A stretch of DNA of 64,000 bases from Cupriavidus pinatubonensis (GCF_019602855.1 NZ_CP080766.1:1984001-2048000); one strand, 5' to 3'. Numbered from the stretch's first letter, positions 1 through 8,629 are shown. A program made the numbers and translations. The notes: a model not told the origin generated them from the letters alone.

Positions 1-171
1 CAGAACGTCCGCACTTTCGAATCCCAGTCTTACACCTAATGCATCATTCGCCGGCTGCCACAAGGCATGCGCGCGCGCGAGCCGCACGGCTCCCGCTTCC
101 GTCAGCCAAACCGCGCGCCGGCGTCGATCATGCTCGGACGCAACGACCTCGGCAAAGCCCGCGCTGACGAG
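1..171 (-). pseudogene. MarR-type regulator, C-terminal fragment
   Basis: Reading leftward, the frame gives GFAEVVASEHDRRRRAVWLT followed by EAGAVRLARA, which matches the wing and dimerisation helix of MarR regulators (the DRR...LTxAG signature). A TAG stop lies directly before the first residue (bases 172-174), and no MarR N-terminus or recognition helix is found further right. About half of the usual 140-150 residues is therefore missing. The 3' end runs off the window. The fragment probably once controlled the divergent thioesterase, because a palindrome survives between them. It cannot make a working DNA-binding protein as it stands. Confidence 0.6.
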
Positions 172-175
172 CTAG

Positions 176-185
176 TGTAGCTACA
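176..185. promoter_or_regulatory. Palindrome, possible MarR operator
   Basis: TGTAGCTACA is a perfect 10-bp palindrome and overlaps a second one, TACATGTA (182-189). It lies between the MarR fragment and the thioesterase start, where a divergent MarR regulator would bind. The function is inferred from position only. Confidence 0.35.
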
Positions 186-207
186 TGTAATTAACCAGGA
201 GACTGAC

Positions 208-685
208 GTGACGAATTACCGCTATGGGGTTGCATCGCCAGCCGAGATCGCGGAGATGAGCGGCAAGGCCGTTCTGGAAGCAATCATCGACGGGCGATTG
301 CCCGCAACCGCCGATCTCCCAGATACTCGGCTTCTGGCTGACGCAGGTGGGCGATGGATTCGCAGTATTCGAAGGCGATCCGGGCGCGCAACTGTTCAAC
401 CCCATGGGAACCGTGCACGGTGGCTGGGCGCTGACGCTGATCGACAGCGCCACGGGTTGTGCGGCCAATTCCGTGTTGCCCGCTGGGACGGGCTACACGA
501 CGGTCGAAACCAAGGGCAATTTCTCGCGGCCGATCAAGGCCGACACTGGCCGGGTACGTGCGGAGGGACGCGTGATCAATCAGGGGCGGCAGATCATCAC
601 GGCGAAGGCGCGCGTGCTCGCCGCCGACGGGCGTGTACTGGCCCATGGCACTTCCACGTTGCTGGTGCTGGCGTCTGCCAAATAG
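208..685 (+). pseudogene. PaaI-type hotdog thioesterase, frameshifted
   Basis: The GTG start at 208 has a GGAG ribosome-binding site 7 bases upstream. The first 33 codons (MTNYRYGVASPAEIAEMSGK...) fit the N-terminus of PaaI-type acyl-CoA thioesterases. One extra A at about base 307 then shifts the frame. From 308 the +1 frame continues PPISQILGFWLTQVGDGF and the hotdog core NPMGTVHGGWALTLID to the TAG at 685. Dropping one base restores a protein of about 158 residues, normal for the family. The GTG at 347 could restart translation but would lose the first strand and helix. Either a true frameshift or a sequencing error is possible; the broken regulator next door favours decay. Confidence 0.7.
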
Positions 686-759
686 ACGGCCAGACCCTGG
701 CGCGCGGGCGAGCGCTGATCGCCGCCTTTTCCTTCATTCCTCATTGGGCACCGCGCTGA

Positions 760-1443
760 CTACGCCGGCGGCACGTCCGCGGACAGCGCGGCCAGCATGG
801 CAAGATAATCCGCAAAGCCGCCCGGCGCCCGGGCGGTCGCGCGTGCACTGGTCATGACCCGCGGCTGCGTGCTCCATGCGATCTGCGCGTTCAGCGCGAT
901 AAGGCGCTGCACCAGCGCCACGTCCTCGCTGATCGCATGCGGCGGGAAGCCGCCGGCACGGCGATAAGTGCGCGCGCAAATGCCGAAGTTGGCGCCATGG
1001 ATGTGCCGATGGCCGTCCTTGCGGCAGTATCGCGCGTCAAATCTGGCGGGGACATGGGCCGGCTGCTGGCTCCAGTCGTCCACCGTCACCAGTCCGCACA
1101 CGGCATCGGCGCACAGTGCCAGCTGCGCCACCAGCCAGTCCGGGGCCACGCGGCTGTCGGCGTCGGTGAAGGCGAGCCAGCGCGCTTTGCGTGCAAGCAG
1201 ATGCTGCGCGCCAAGATGGCGCGCGATGCCGACATTGCGCGAGGCCATGGTCAGGCACGTCACCTGCGCAGCCGCATGGCGTTGTGCGATAGCAAGCGAG
1301 TCGTCGGTGCAGTCGTCGAGCACGACCACCAGCATGACAGGCTCCCCGTTAAGCGCCGGGTGCAGCGCCGCCACGTGCAGTGCCAACAGGCACGCCTCAA
1401 GGCAGGCTTCTTCATTGTGGACCGGTACCACGACGCCGATCAT
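760..1443 (-). CDS. Family 2 glycosyltransferase
   Basis: A 227-residue GT-A type glycosyltransferase. It opens with VVVPVHNEEACLEACL (nucleotide-sugar binding) and has LDDCTDDS near residue 43 and the metal-binding AFTDADSRV near residue 92. The motif GGFPPHAISEDVALVQRL holds the ED pair usual at the acceptor side. There are no membrane segments, so it is probably cytosolic. The ATG overlaps the TGA of the methyltransferase by 4 bases (ATGA), so the two are translationally coupled. With the acyl-CoA dehydrogenase-like gene it forms a three-gene operon. The substrate is unknown; a small glycolipid or secondary metabolite is a guess. Confidence 0.8.
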   Translation of the reverse strand: MIGVVVPVHNEEACLEACLLALHVAALHPALNGEPVMLVVVLDDCTDDSLAIAQRHAAAQVTCLTMASRNVGIARHLGAQHLLARKARWLAFTDADSRVAPDWLVAQLALCADAVCGLVTVDDWSQQPAHVPARFDARYCRKDGHRHIHGANFGICARTYRRAGGFPPHAISEDVALVQRLIALNAQIAWSTQPRVMTSARATARAPGGFADYLAMLAALSADVPPA

Positions 1444-2051
1444 CGCATGGCCTCCCGCATGCGTAATGGCTGCGTGTTGCGCGACCAGACTTCCAGCAGA
1501 AAATCAGGTTCGAGATGGCGCACGTGCCGGCACAGTCCAGGCTGTCTTCCAATGGCCGCGTGGATATCGCGTGTTGCCATCTGCCGTTCGCGGAACGGGC
1601 GCAGCCAGTGGCACGCGACGATGGTGCCGCGCGGTGTCAGCGCGCCGACCGCCTGCCGGGCCGTGGCGATCCAGTCGTCCGGCGTGAAGTAGTAGCCGAG
1701 TTCGCTGAGCACGATCAGGTCGAAGCTGCCCCCAGGCCATTCCTGCGGCAGCCGGGCCACGCGACCCTCGACATGCGAGTGGCCGGCCAGGCGTGTCTGC
1801 ATGCGATCGATGGCGCGAGCCGCCACGTCGATGGCCAGCAGCGCATCGCACCGGCCGGCGAGCTGCTCGGTCAGTATGCCGTTCGCGCAGCCTGCTTCCA
1901 GTGCGCGCGCGTATCTCGCTTCGGGCAGCGCGGCCATGAGCAGCGCGCGCTTGCGTGCCTCGTACCACAGTGTCTCGAAGCCCCACGGGTCGTCCTGCTC
2001 GAACATGGCATCGAAGGCTTGCGCGGAGGTCGCGGAGGTCGCGGGGGTCAT
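1440..2051 (-). CDS. SAM-dependent methyltransferase (class I, NodS-like)
   Basis: This 203-residue protein carries the class I SAM-binding signature ALEAGCANGILTEQLA (motif I, near residue 51), LLAIDVAARAIDRM (motif II) and SFDLIVLSELGYYF (motif IV/post-I). The layout FDAMFEQDDPWGFETLWYEA at the N-terminus is typical of NodS-like methyltransferases found beside GT2 and acyl-CoA dehydrogenase genes. The ATG at 2051 overlaps the stop of the upstream gene, and its own stop overlaps the glycosyltransferase start, so all three genes are coupled. The longer open frame upstream is read-through over the neighbour and is not used. Confidence 0.8.
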   Translation of the reverse strand: MTPATSATSAQAFDAMFEQDDPWGFETLWYEARKRALLMAALPEARYARALEAGCANGILTEQLAGRCDALLAIDVAARAIDRMQTRLAGHSHVEGRVARLPQEWPGGSFDLIVLSELGYYFTPDDWIATARQAVGALTPRGTIVACHWLRPFRERQMATRDIHAAIGRQPGLCRHVRHLEPDFLLEVWSRNTQPLRMREAMR

Positions 2052-3052
2052 AACGCGTACTCGCAGTCGGTGTGGCTCATGGCAGTGCCCAACGCGGCAA
2101 GGTCGCGTTCGGCGTGGCTTTGCCGCAGGAATACCGGCAGGTCCGCATAAAGCGAAGCAAGGCGCGCATTGCGGCACAGTGGCCCGGCGCCGAGCACATT
2201 GCCCGCGCGATGCAGCACGCGCTGCACCGCGGCTTCGACTGCCGTGCGCAGGCGCATCGCGGCCGCGAATGCATCTTCGGCCGGATTGGCGTCGATCCAC
2301 GCGGCCGTTTCGCGCAGCAGCGCGGCTACGGCACGGAGATCGCCATCGATGGCGCCGAGATGCGCGGCCGCGTGGGCGTCGCCGTGGTTGCGCACCGCGT
2401 CGCGCACTGCCCATGCCAGCGGCAATACCGCGCCGTACCAGCACGCCGCGATGCCCCCGCCGCCATGCCAGAAGCCGGGACGCTCGAGATAAGCGCGCGG
2501 GCCGCCGATCTGTAGCGCGGGGCAGTCGTGCAGCAGCACGTCGCCACTTGCGGTATCCGCCATGCCGACTGCGTGCCAGCCATCGGTTGTGATCGTTACG
2601 CCCGGCCCTGACATATCGAGCGCGGCGAGCACGGGCACGCCATCGTCGCCATGGCAGGTCAACAGGGCATGGGACACGCCGCTGGCGCCCGAGCACCATG
2701 CCTTGCGTCCGTCGAGCAGAATCGGCTTGCCTTTCGCGACACCCGTTTGCGCTGCAAGGGCCCTTGTATCGAGGTCCGGCGCGGGGCGTGCGCGTACACG
2801 CGCATCGGGCGGTTCGGCGGCCCAAACAGCCCAGATGGTGTCGCTAGTCGGGAATGCACCGGCTACTTCGGCCAGGATCGCCAGCGCATCGGCGTGAGCT
2901 TCGAACAGCTTGATAGCCACCGGCCCCTGCGTGGCCGCGATGGTGGCGAACAACTGCCACCGTACGGCGGTATGGCCGTGTCCCGGCAGCGGAATATCGC
3001 CAGACCGGCCATGGCTTTCGATCAGTGCGCTGATCGTATCGCGTAGGTTCAT
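2048..3052 (-). CDS. Acyl-CoA dehydrogenase-like flavoprotein
   Basis: A 334-residue protein resembling a short, divergent acyl-CoA dehydrogenase. GVAKGKPILLDGRKAWCSGA corresponds to the FAD-contacting middle domain, and the C-terminal half is helical with paired Arg residues. It is shorter than the usual 380-400 residues and lacks an obvious catalytic Glu motif, so the activity is uncertain. The start is set at the ATG at 3052 (MNLRDTISALIESH); a TTG at 3094 would add 14 arginine-rich residues. No clear ribosome-binding site precedes either. It is the first gene of the coupled trio. Confidence 0.65.
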   Translation of the reverse strand: MNLRDTISALIESHGRSGDIPLPGHGHTAVRWQLFATIAATQGPVAIKLFEAHADALAILAEVAGAFPTSDTIWAVWAAEPPDARVRARPAPDLDTRALAAQTGVAKGKPILLDGRKAWCSGASGVSHALLTCHGDDGVPVLAALDMSGPGVTITTDGWHAVGMADTASGDVLLHDCPALQIGGPRAYLERPGFWHGGGGIAACWYGAVLPLAWAVRDAVRNHGDAHAAAHLGAIDGDLRAVAALLRETAAWIDANPAEDAFAAAMRLRTAVEAAVQRVLHRAGNVLGAGPLCRNARLASLYADLPVFLRQSHAERDLAALGTAMSHTDCEYAL

Positions 3053-3201
3053 GGTGGCGAAGGAGAGCGGTCGCGCATGACGGCGCCTTCGCAAGTTCCT
3101 TGCCAGTCTCGTCGCTACGGCGGTATAGCGGCTCCAGAGGGCCTGTGCCGCCGGACGTGCAATCTTTACCGGTGCGCGTACGGCGCTTCTGAAAAAGGGA
3201 G

Positions 3202-3837
3202 TCAGCCCTGGTTGCGCGCGAGCACCATTGCCAGTTCCACCGCGGTAGCGGCCACGGTGTCGACGTCCGGCGCGTACCCGTCGCGTATCCAGCGCAGCGC
3301 GATGTGAACGACACCGCCAGCGACGCCGGCCAGTAACAGGGGATCCGCAGTCTGCCCGGCAGGCAGCAGCGTGTGCGCGAGCAGGCCGCCGAACGCCCGC
3401 AGCGACTCATCGAGCGCTTCATCGACACGCTTGCTGACGCCACGGATCTCCAGCAGGAACACCCGGGCCGAGCGCGGTTCGCGCTGCAGCGCGCCGAAGT
3501 ACGCGCGCAGCATGGCCAGCGCGCGCTGCTGCCGGTCGCGTCCCGCGTCTTGCGCCGCATGCTCGATCGATTGCAGCAGCAGATCGGTCACGGCGCGGAA
3601 CGACGCTTCGAGCAGCGCCTCGCTGTTGGCGAAGGACTCGTAGAAATAGCGTTCGGTCAGCCCTGCCGCCTCGCAGACCGACTTGACCGTGGAGTTCTGG
3701 TAGCCGCGCTCCCCATAGACCTGGATGGCGGCCGCAATCAGCTGGCAGCGGCGCTGCGTGCGGCGCTCGTCGGCTGCTGCACCGCGGTAGCGGCGGGCGG
3801 TGGAGGTTTCGGTGGGCTCGGTAGGCGCGGTCGTCAT
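3202..3837 (-). CDS. TetR-family regulator
   Basis: The 211 residues begin with a TetR helix-turn-helix domain: LIAAAIQVYGERGYQNSTVK, then SVCEAAGLTERYFYESFAN (residues about 33-75). The C-terminal ligand domain is helical and diverged. The gene is divergent from the flavin monooxygenase-hydrolase pair, and a 9-bp-arm palindrome lies over the intervening promoter (3860-3880), so it most likely represses that operon and possibly itself. The ligand is not predictable; substrates or products of the monooxygenase are plausible. Confidence 0.88.
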   Translation of the reverse strand: MTTAPTEPTETSTARRYRGAAADERRTQRRCQLIAAAIQVYGERGYQNSTVKSVCEAAGLTERYFYESFANSEALLEASFRAVTDLLLQSIEHAAQDAGRDRQQRALAMLRAYFGALQREPRSARVFLLEIRGVSKRVDEALDESLRAFGGLLAHTLLPAGQTADPLLLAGVAGGVVHIALRWIRDGYAPDVDTVAATAVELAMVLARNQG

Positions 3838-3859
3838 GGGGCCATTATGACATTCCCTA

Positions 3860-3888
3860 TTGTCAGATTACATCTGACAACCTATGGT
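3860..3888 (+). promoter_or_regulatory. Promoter with TetR operator for the monooxygenase operon
   Basis: A perfect inverted repeat has arms TTGTCAGAT (3860-3868) and ATCTGACAA (3872-3880) separated by 3 bases, the usual size of a TetR operator. A sigma70-like pair overlaps it: TTGTCA (3860-3865) and TATGGT (3883-3888) with 17-base spacing. Transcription would begin near 3895, which rules out the ATG at 3884 as start codon and supports the one at 3920. The promoter is inferred from the sequence match alone. Confidence 0.6.
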
Positions 3889-3919
3889 GTCAGAAGTGAC
3901 TGCATCCGGGAAATCCGAC

Positions 3920-5449
3920 ATGACTGCTGCCGCACCTGAAGACACGTTGCTCGATGTGCTGATTGTGGGTGCCGGCCTGTCGGGTATCGGCGCCGCGCGG
4001 CAGTTGCAGCAGCGGTGCCCCGGCAAGCGCTTCGCCATCCTTGAGGCGCGCGACGCCATCGGCGGCACGTGGGACCTGTTCCGCTATCCGGGCATCCGGT
4101 CGGATTCGGATATGTACACGCTTGGCTACCGCTTCAAGCCATGGAAGGGCGCGAAAGCGATTGCTGACGGTCCGTCGATCCTGTCCTATATCCGCGAGAC
4201 CGCCGACGAGGCGGGCATTACGCCGCGCATCCGCTTCGGATGCAAGGTGGTGAGCGCGGCGTGGAACAGCCACGATGCCTGCTGGACAGTTACGGCCGAA
4301 CGCGTTGCCGATGGCAGCCGGCAGCAGTGGCGCGCACGGTTTCTGTATGTGTGCGCGGGCTACTACAGCTACGCTGCGGGCCACCGGCCGGCTTTCGCGG
4401 GCGAAGAAAGTTTTCGAGGACGCATCGTGCATCCGCAATTTTGGGATGCTTCGCTCGACTACGCCGCCAAGCGCGTGGTGGTGATCGGCAGTGGCGCCAC
4501 GGCCGTCACGATGGTGCCTGCCATGGCTGGCACCGCTGCGCACGTGACTATGCTGCAGCGTTCGCCAAGCTACGTCGTCACGCGGCCCGGTGAGGACGCC
4601 ATTGCCGCGAAGTTGCGCCGGCTGCTGCCGGAAGGCCTGGCCTATGCCGCTACGCGCTGGAAGAACGTGCTGCTCGGCATGTTCTTCTTCCAGCTTGCGC
4701 GCCGCCGGCCCGAGCGCGTCAGCGAGCGCATGGTCGGCATGGCCGCCGCGCAGCTCGGTCCTGACATCGATGTCGGCAGGCACTTCACGCCGCGCTACAA
4801 GCCGTGGGACCAGCGTGTATGCCTGGTGCCGGACGGCGACCTGTTCCGCGAGATTCGCGAAGGCCGCGCGTCGGTCGTGACCGACGCCATCGAACGCTTT
4901 ACGGAAGACGGCATCCGGCTGGCGTCGGGCCAGACGCTGCCAGCCGATATCGTCGTGACGGCGACCGGGCTCAAGCTCAATATGCTCGGCGATATCGCCA
5001 TCAGCGTGGATGGCCAGCCGCGCGTGCCGGCCGAGCAGATGGCCTACAAGGGCATGATGCTCAGCGACGTGCCGAACCTGGTGCTGGCCTTCGGCTACAC
5101 CAACGCCTCGTGGACGCTGAAAGCGGATCTCACGGCCGAGTACGTTTGCCGGCTGCTGAGGTACATGGACCGCCGGGGCTATCGCGCTGCCGTGCCGCGG
5201 CGCGATGCCGCGGTCAAGCCCACGCCGTTCCTCGACTTCACGTCCGGCTATGTGCAGCGCGCCGCTAGCGTGTTGCCCCGTCAGGGCGACCGCAAGCCAT
5301 GGCGGCTCTACCAGAACTACCTCATGGACATGCTCACCATCCGCCATGGCCGCATTGCCGATGGCGTGCTCCAGTTCGATGCCCCACATCCCGCGACGGC
5401 GCCGCGCGAAGTGCCGGTCAGCCTGTCAGGCGGCGAGGTACAACCATGA
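3920..5449 (+). CDS. FAD/NADPH monooxygenase (FMO / Baeyer-Villiger class)
   Basis: A 509-residue class B flavoprotein monooxygenase. It has the FAD Rossmann motif LIVGAGLSGIGAARQL near residue 17, a GGTWDLFRYPG segment, the FMO/BVMO fingerprint FRGRIVHPQFWD (F-x-G-x3-H-x3-W), and a second NADPH Rossmann motif VVVIGSGATAVTM. Such enzymes insert oxygen into ketones or oxidise S/N atoms; the substrate is unknown. The start at 3920 is preferred over the in-frame ATG at 3884, which sits inside the predicted -10 box. The stop overlaps the hydrolase start (ATGA). A ketone-to-ester enzyme followed by an esterase would make a consistent two-step route, but that is inference. Confidence 0.88.
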   Translation: MTAAAPEDTLLDVLIVGAGLSGIGAARQLQQRCPGKRFAILEARDAIGGTWDLFRYPGIRSDSDMYTLGYRFKPWKGAKAIADGPSILSYIRETADEAGITPRIRFGCKVVSAAWNSHDACWTVTAERVADGSRQQWRARFLYVCAGYYSYAAGHRPAFAGEESFRGRIVHPQFWDASLDYAAKRVVVIGSGATAVTMVPAMAGTAAHVTMLQRSPSYVVTRPGEDAIAAKLRRLLPEGLAYAATRWKNVLLGMFFFQLARRRPERVSERMVGMAAAQLGPDIDVGRHFTPRYKPWDQRVCLVPDGDLFREIREGRASVVTDAIERFTEDGIRLASGQTLPADIVVTATGLKLNMLGDIAISVDGQPRVPAEQMAYKGMMLSDVPNLVLAFGYTNASWTLKADLTAEYVCRLLRYMDRRGYRAAVPRRDAAVKPTPFLDFTSGYVQRAASVLPRQGDRKPWRLYQNYLMDMLTIRHGRIADGVLQFDAPHPATAPREVPVSLSGGEVQP

Positions 5450-6408
5450 CCTTCCTGTTCTATGCGGTGCTGGCCGTTGCGGCGCTCTTCGCCTGCCTGT
5501 TCCTTTACACCATGCGCGCGGTGCGGCGCGTCGAGGCGGCGCTGCCGCCCGACGGTCGCTTCGTCGACGTGCCCGGCGCGCGCCTGCATGTCGTCGAGCG
5601 CGGGCAGGGGCCTGCGCTGCTGCTCGTGCACGGACTGTCGGGCCAGCTCGGCAATTTCGGCTACGGCATGATCGAGCCGCTCGCGCGCGACTTTCGCGTC
5701 GTCGCGGTGGATCGGCCCGGCTCAGGCTATTCCGTCCGTACGCCCGGAGCGAGCGCAGACCTGGCGGCGCAGGCCGACGTGCTGGCGGCGCTGATCGACA
5801 AGCTTGGATTGGAGCGGCCGCTAGTTGTCGGCCATTCGCTGGGCGGGGCCATTGCGCTTGCGCTGGCGGCAGGCCATCCCGACCGGGTCGGCGGCCTTGC
5901 ACTGGTGGCTCCGCTGACGCATCCGGCCGAGGAGATTCCGCCGGTGTTTCGGCCGCTGGCCATCCGGCAGCCCTGGCTGCGCCAGTTCGTGGGGTGGACG
6001 CTAGCGGTGCCGATGTCGGACCTGCGGCGCGACGAGGTCTTGGACATCGTCTTCGGCCCCGATCCCGTGCCTGCGGACTTCGCGCTACGCGGCGGTGGCA
6101 TGCTGGCCTTGCGGCCCAGCCATTTCGTTGCGGCGTCGGAGGATCTGGTTGCCGGCGTGCCGAGCCTGCCGAGGCTGGTGGCGCGCTACGCAGAACTGCG
6201 CCTGCCTGTGAGCATCCTGTTCGGTCGCGAAGACCGGATTCTCGATCCCGCCGCCAATGGCGACGCCCTGGTGAACAAGATGCCCGGTGCCTCGCTGACG
6301 CTGGTGCCCGGCGGACATATGCTGCCGATCACCGCCGCCGCGACCTGCGTCGACTTCGTCCGCGAAGCCGCGGCACGGCTGCGCGAAGGGCAGCAGGTGG
6401 CGGCATGA
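5446..6408 (+). CDS. Alpha/beta hydrolase, membrane-anchored
   Basis: A 320-residue alpha/beta hydrolase. The first 22 residues (MTFLFYAVLAVAALFACLFL) form a membrane anchor. The fold is shown by LLLVHGLSGQ (oxyanion hole), VVGHSLGGAIAL (nucleophile elbow, Ser), FGREDRILDP (acid) and VPGGHMLPIT (His). The gene overlaps the monooxygenase stop by 4 bases, so the two are co-translated under the TetR-controlled promoter. It could hydrolyse the ester or lactone made by the monooxygenase, or be a lipase. The substrate is not determined. Confidence 0.85.
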   Translation: MTFLFYAVLAVAALFACLFLYTMRAVRRVEAALPPDGRFVDVPGARLHVVERGQGPALLLVHGLSGQLGNFGYGMIEPLARDFRVVAVDRPGSGYSVRTPGASADLAAQADVLAALIDKLGLERPLVVGHSLGGAIALALAAGHPDRVGGLALVAPLTHPAEEIPPVFRPLAIRQPWLRQFVGWTLAVPMSDLRRDEVLDIVFGPDPVPADFALRGGGMLALRPSHFVAASEDLVAGVPSLPRLVARYAELRLPVSILFGREDRILDPAANGDALVNKMPGASLTLVPGGHMLPITAAATCVDFVREAAARLREGQQVAA

Positions 6409-6443
6409 GCCAAATGCCTCGCGCGCAGCGCCGGTATCCGGGT

Positions 6444-6833
6444 TCAGTGGTGGGCCATGCCGGGCTTGCAGTCCTGCACCCAGCCGGCGACACGGCTTGG
6501 GGTCATCGTCGGACGCCACTCGCCGGAGCTTCGGATCTCGACATCCGTTCCCTGCCGCGCCTGGCGCAGGCTCACGATGTAGAAATAGCCCGTGTCGGAA
6601 CGCGTGGCGGAACCAATGCGCACATCGACCTTGCCCGGTTCCGGGTAGGCGAGGACATTGGCTTCTTCGCGCAGCCTGCTCTTGAGGCACAGTGTGAGGT
6701 CGCCGACGCTGGCGTCGGAGTGGATCTGCTTCGGTTCCTGGGCCTGGATGTACTCGACGTTGGCGCCGCTGGCGCAGGCGGCCAGCCAAGGCACCGCGAC
6801 CGCCGCGAGCAGGAGGATGCGGGTTGCGGACAT
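6444..6833 (-). CDS. Small putative lipoprotein
   Basis: A 129-residue protein of unknown function with a type II signal: hydrophobic run ILLLAAVAVPW and lipobox LAAC with the acylated Cys at position 20. The mature part contains DLTLCLKSRLREEANVLAYP and ends SRVAGWVQDCKPGMAHH, with two further Cys residues. The start ATG is at 6833; upstream in-frame codons give no better start. It is convergent with the hydrolase (35 bases between stops) and divergent from coq4. No family is recognised. Confidence 0.7.
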   Translation of the reverse strand: MSATRILLLAAVAVPWLAACASGANVEYIQAQEPKQIHSDASVGDLTLCLKSRLREEANVLAYPEPGKVDVRIGSATRSDTGYFYIVSLRQARQGTDVEIRSSGEWRPTMTPSRVAGWVQDCKPGMAHH

Positions 6834-6956
6834 GCATGTTCCCTTTGTGGATGCGACGCTGCATGCTACCTGAGAATGTGTAGCACAGGTCCGTCCGAAC
6901 TTCACGCCGCGCCGGCTGCCGCCGACCGGCCAAGCCTCTGACCCACTGCCGACAGG

Positions 6957-7691
6957 ATGACGCCGATGGACGCCGCGATTGCTCCCAATCCTTACAAGCG
7001 TGACTACGCCACTGCCTTCAGCGCAATGCGCAAACTGCTGGCCGACGGGCACGACACCACGCAGGTGTTCCTGATCATGCGCGCGCTGAACGGGCCGTCG
7101 ATGCCGAAGAACTTCGCGCGCCTGCTTGGCACGCCCGAAGGGCGAAGGTTGGTTTATCAGCGCACCGAACTGGCGGAGCGGCTCGCCGACCCGGCTTTCG
7201 TGGCGAGCTTCGCGCCGGGTACGGTGGGCGCCGCGTATCGCGATTTCCTGCACAAGACCGGCTATAGCGCGGACGGACTCGCGGATATCTCCAACCTTGG
7301 CCGCGAGCCGCTGGTCGAAGATGCCTACATGTGGTTCGGCCGGCGCACGCGCGATATCCACGACATCTGGCACGTGCTGACCGGCTACCGCGCGGACGAG
7401 AGCCTTGGCGAAGCCGCACTGGTCGCGTTCAGCTATGCGCAGACCGGCGGCCTGGGCTGGGCGTTCATCGCGGTAGCCGCATCGCTGAAGAGCCTGCGCC
7501 TGACGGGGAGCATTGCTTTTGCGCGCGCGGTGCTGGAAGGCTACCGCCTCGGCCGCCGCACGAAATGGCTGCTGGAGGAAGATTACGAACTGCTGCTGCA
7601 TGAACCGCTCGACACGGCGCGTGCCCGCCTTGGCATTGGCGAGGCGCCGCGTTACATGGCGTGCAATCCGCTGCAGGACTGGCACGCCTGA
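6957..7691 (+). CDS. Coq4-like ubiquinone biosynthesis protein
   Basis: The 244 residues match the Coq4 family. The diagnostic metal-binding motif H-D-x2-H-x11-E appears as HDIWHVLTGYRADESLGE near residue 138, preceded by the family-typical REPLVEDAYMWFGRRTRD. Coq4 proteins act in coenzyme Q assembly; recent work assigns eukaryotic COQ4 a role in ring C1 oxidative decarboxylation. The bacterial role is less settled. The start is ATG 6957, with ATG 6966 possible, after a weak GACAGG site. It stands alone between a divergent lipoprotein and the convergent mdc operon. Confidence 0.8.
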   Translation: MTPMDAAIAPNPYKRDYATAFSAMRKLLADGHDTTQVFLIMRALNGPSMPKNFARLLGTPEGRRLVYQRTELAERLADPAFVASFAPGTVGAAYRDFLHKTGYSADGLADISNLGREPLVEDAYMWFGRRTRDIHDIWHVLTGYRADESLGEAALVAFSYAQTGGLGWAFIAVAASLKSLRLTGSIAFARAVLEGYRLGRRTKWLLEEDYELLLHEPLDTARARLGIGEAPRYMACNPLQDWHA

Positions 7692-7702
7692 GCGGTCGTC
7701 AG

Positions 7703-8629
7703 CTATGGCTGGCCGCGCCGCATGATCGCGGCCAGCGAATCGACCCGCGTCCTGTCCGCCGCCATGACGATGCCATCGGCGAAGACGGGCTGGGCCAGTC
7801 GCGTCAGCACATCACCCGGCGGCGCTTCGATAACCACGCGTGCACCCGTCGCGTACGCGAGCAGCATGGTCTCGTGCCAGCGCACCGGGACGGCCATGTT
7901 GAGGGCCAGGTCATCGGCGATCCGGCGTGGGTCGCGCAGTTCGCGCGCAAGGCTCGCGCTGAAGTAGCGCAGGCGCGGTGGCGACATGGCGATGTGTGCC
8001 ATTTCCTTGCCCAATTCGGCGGCGGCGTCATCGAGCAGGGCGCAATGCGAAGGTACATGGATCGCGACACGCTTCGCCGCCTGTGCGCCCGACGCGATTG
8101 CCAACGCTGCCACCGCTTCCATCGCCGGGACGCTGCCAGCGATCACGATCTGCGCGGGCGCATTGAAGTTGGCGAGATAGACCGGCGTTTGCGGTGTGTG
8201 AATCTGCGCCACCAGCGGTTCCAGCCGCATGCGCTCCAGGCCGAGAATCGCCGTCATGCCGTAGCCGTTCGGATAGGCTTGCTCCATGAGTTCGCCACGC
8301 AGGCGGACGATGCGCAGTGCGTCGGAGAATGGCAGTACCTCTGCACTGACGGCCGCCGCATAGGCACCGATCGAAAGTCCGGCAACGGCGTCGGCATGGC
8401 CACCTTCTGCCGCCAGGCAGCGCGCCATGGCCACGCCGGCCGTCAGCAGGCAAAGCTGTACCCACACCGTCGATTGCAGGCGCGACGCGGTATCCATGTC
8501 GGCGGGCTGCGTTTGCAGCACGTCCGCAGCTTCCGCAAGCACCGCGGCGACGGCCCGATGATCGGGCAGGTCCGCGAGCATGCCGGCCCGCTGCGAGCCC
8601 TGGCCTGGAAAGGTCAGCAGCACGCTCAT
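7703..8629 (-). CDS. mdcH: Malonate decarboxylase, malonyl-CoA:ACP transacylase subunit
   Basis: The 308-residue protein starts MSVLLTFPGQGSQRAGML, the acyltransferase signature, and has AGLSIGAYAAAVSAEVLPF with the nucleophilic Ser in G-L-S-I-G, and VPSHCALLDDAA with the catalytic His. MdcH loads malonyl onto the MdcC prosthetic group to start the catalytic cycle. The ATG at 8629 overlaps the mdcG stop. It is the last gene of the mdc operon, only 11 bases from the convergent coq4-like gene. Confidence 0.92.
   Translation of the reverse strand: MSVLLTFPGQGSQRAGMLADLPDHRAVAAVLAEAADVLQTQPADMDTASRLQSTVWVQLCLLTAGVAMARCLAAEGGHADAVAGLSIGAYAAAVSAEVLPFSDALRIVRLRGELMEQAYPNGYGMTAILGLERMRLEPLVAQIHTPQTPVYLANFNAPAQIVIAGSVPAMEAVAALAIASGAQAAKRVAIHVPSHCALLDDAAAELGKEMAHIAMSPPRLRYFSASLARELRDPRRIADDLALNMAVPVRWHETMLLAYATGARVVIEAPPGDVLTRLAQPVFADGIVMAADRTRVDSLAAIMRRGQP

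Noticed and set aside
1440..2825. 461-codon version of the methyltransferase
   Set aside because: The upstream 258 codons overlap the acyl-CoA dehydrogenase-like gene out of frame and are Arg-rich. The ATG at 2051 overlaps the previous stop and starts the conserved domain.
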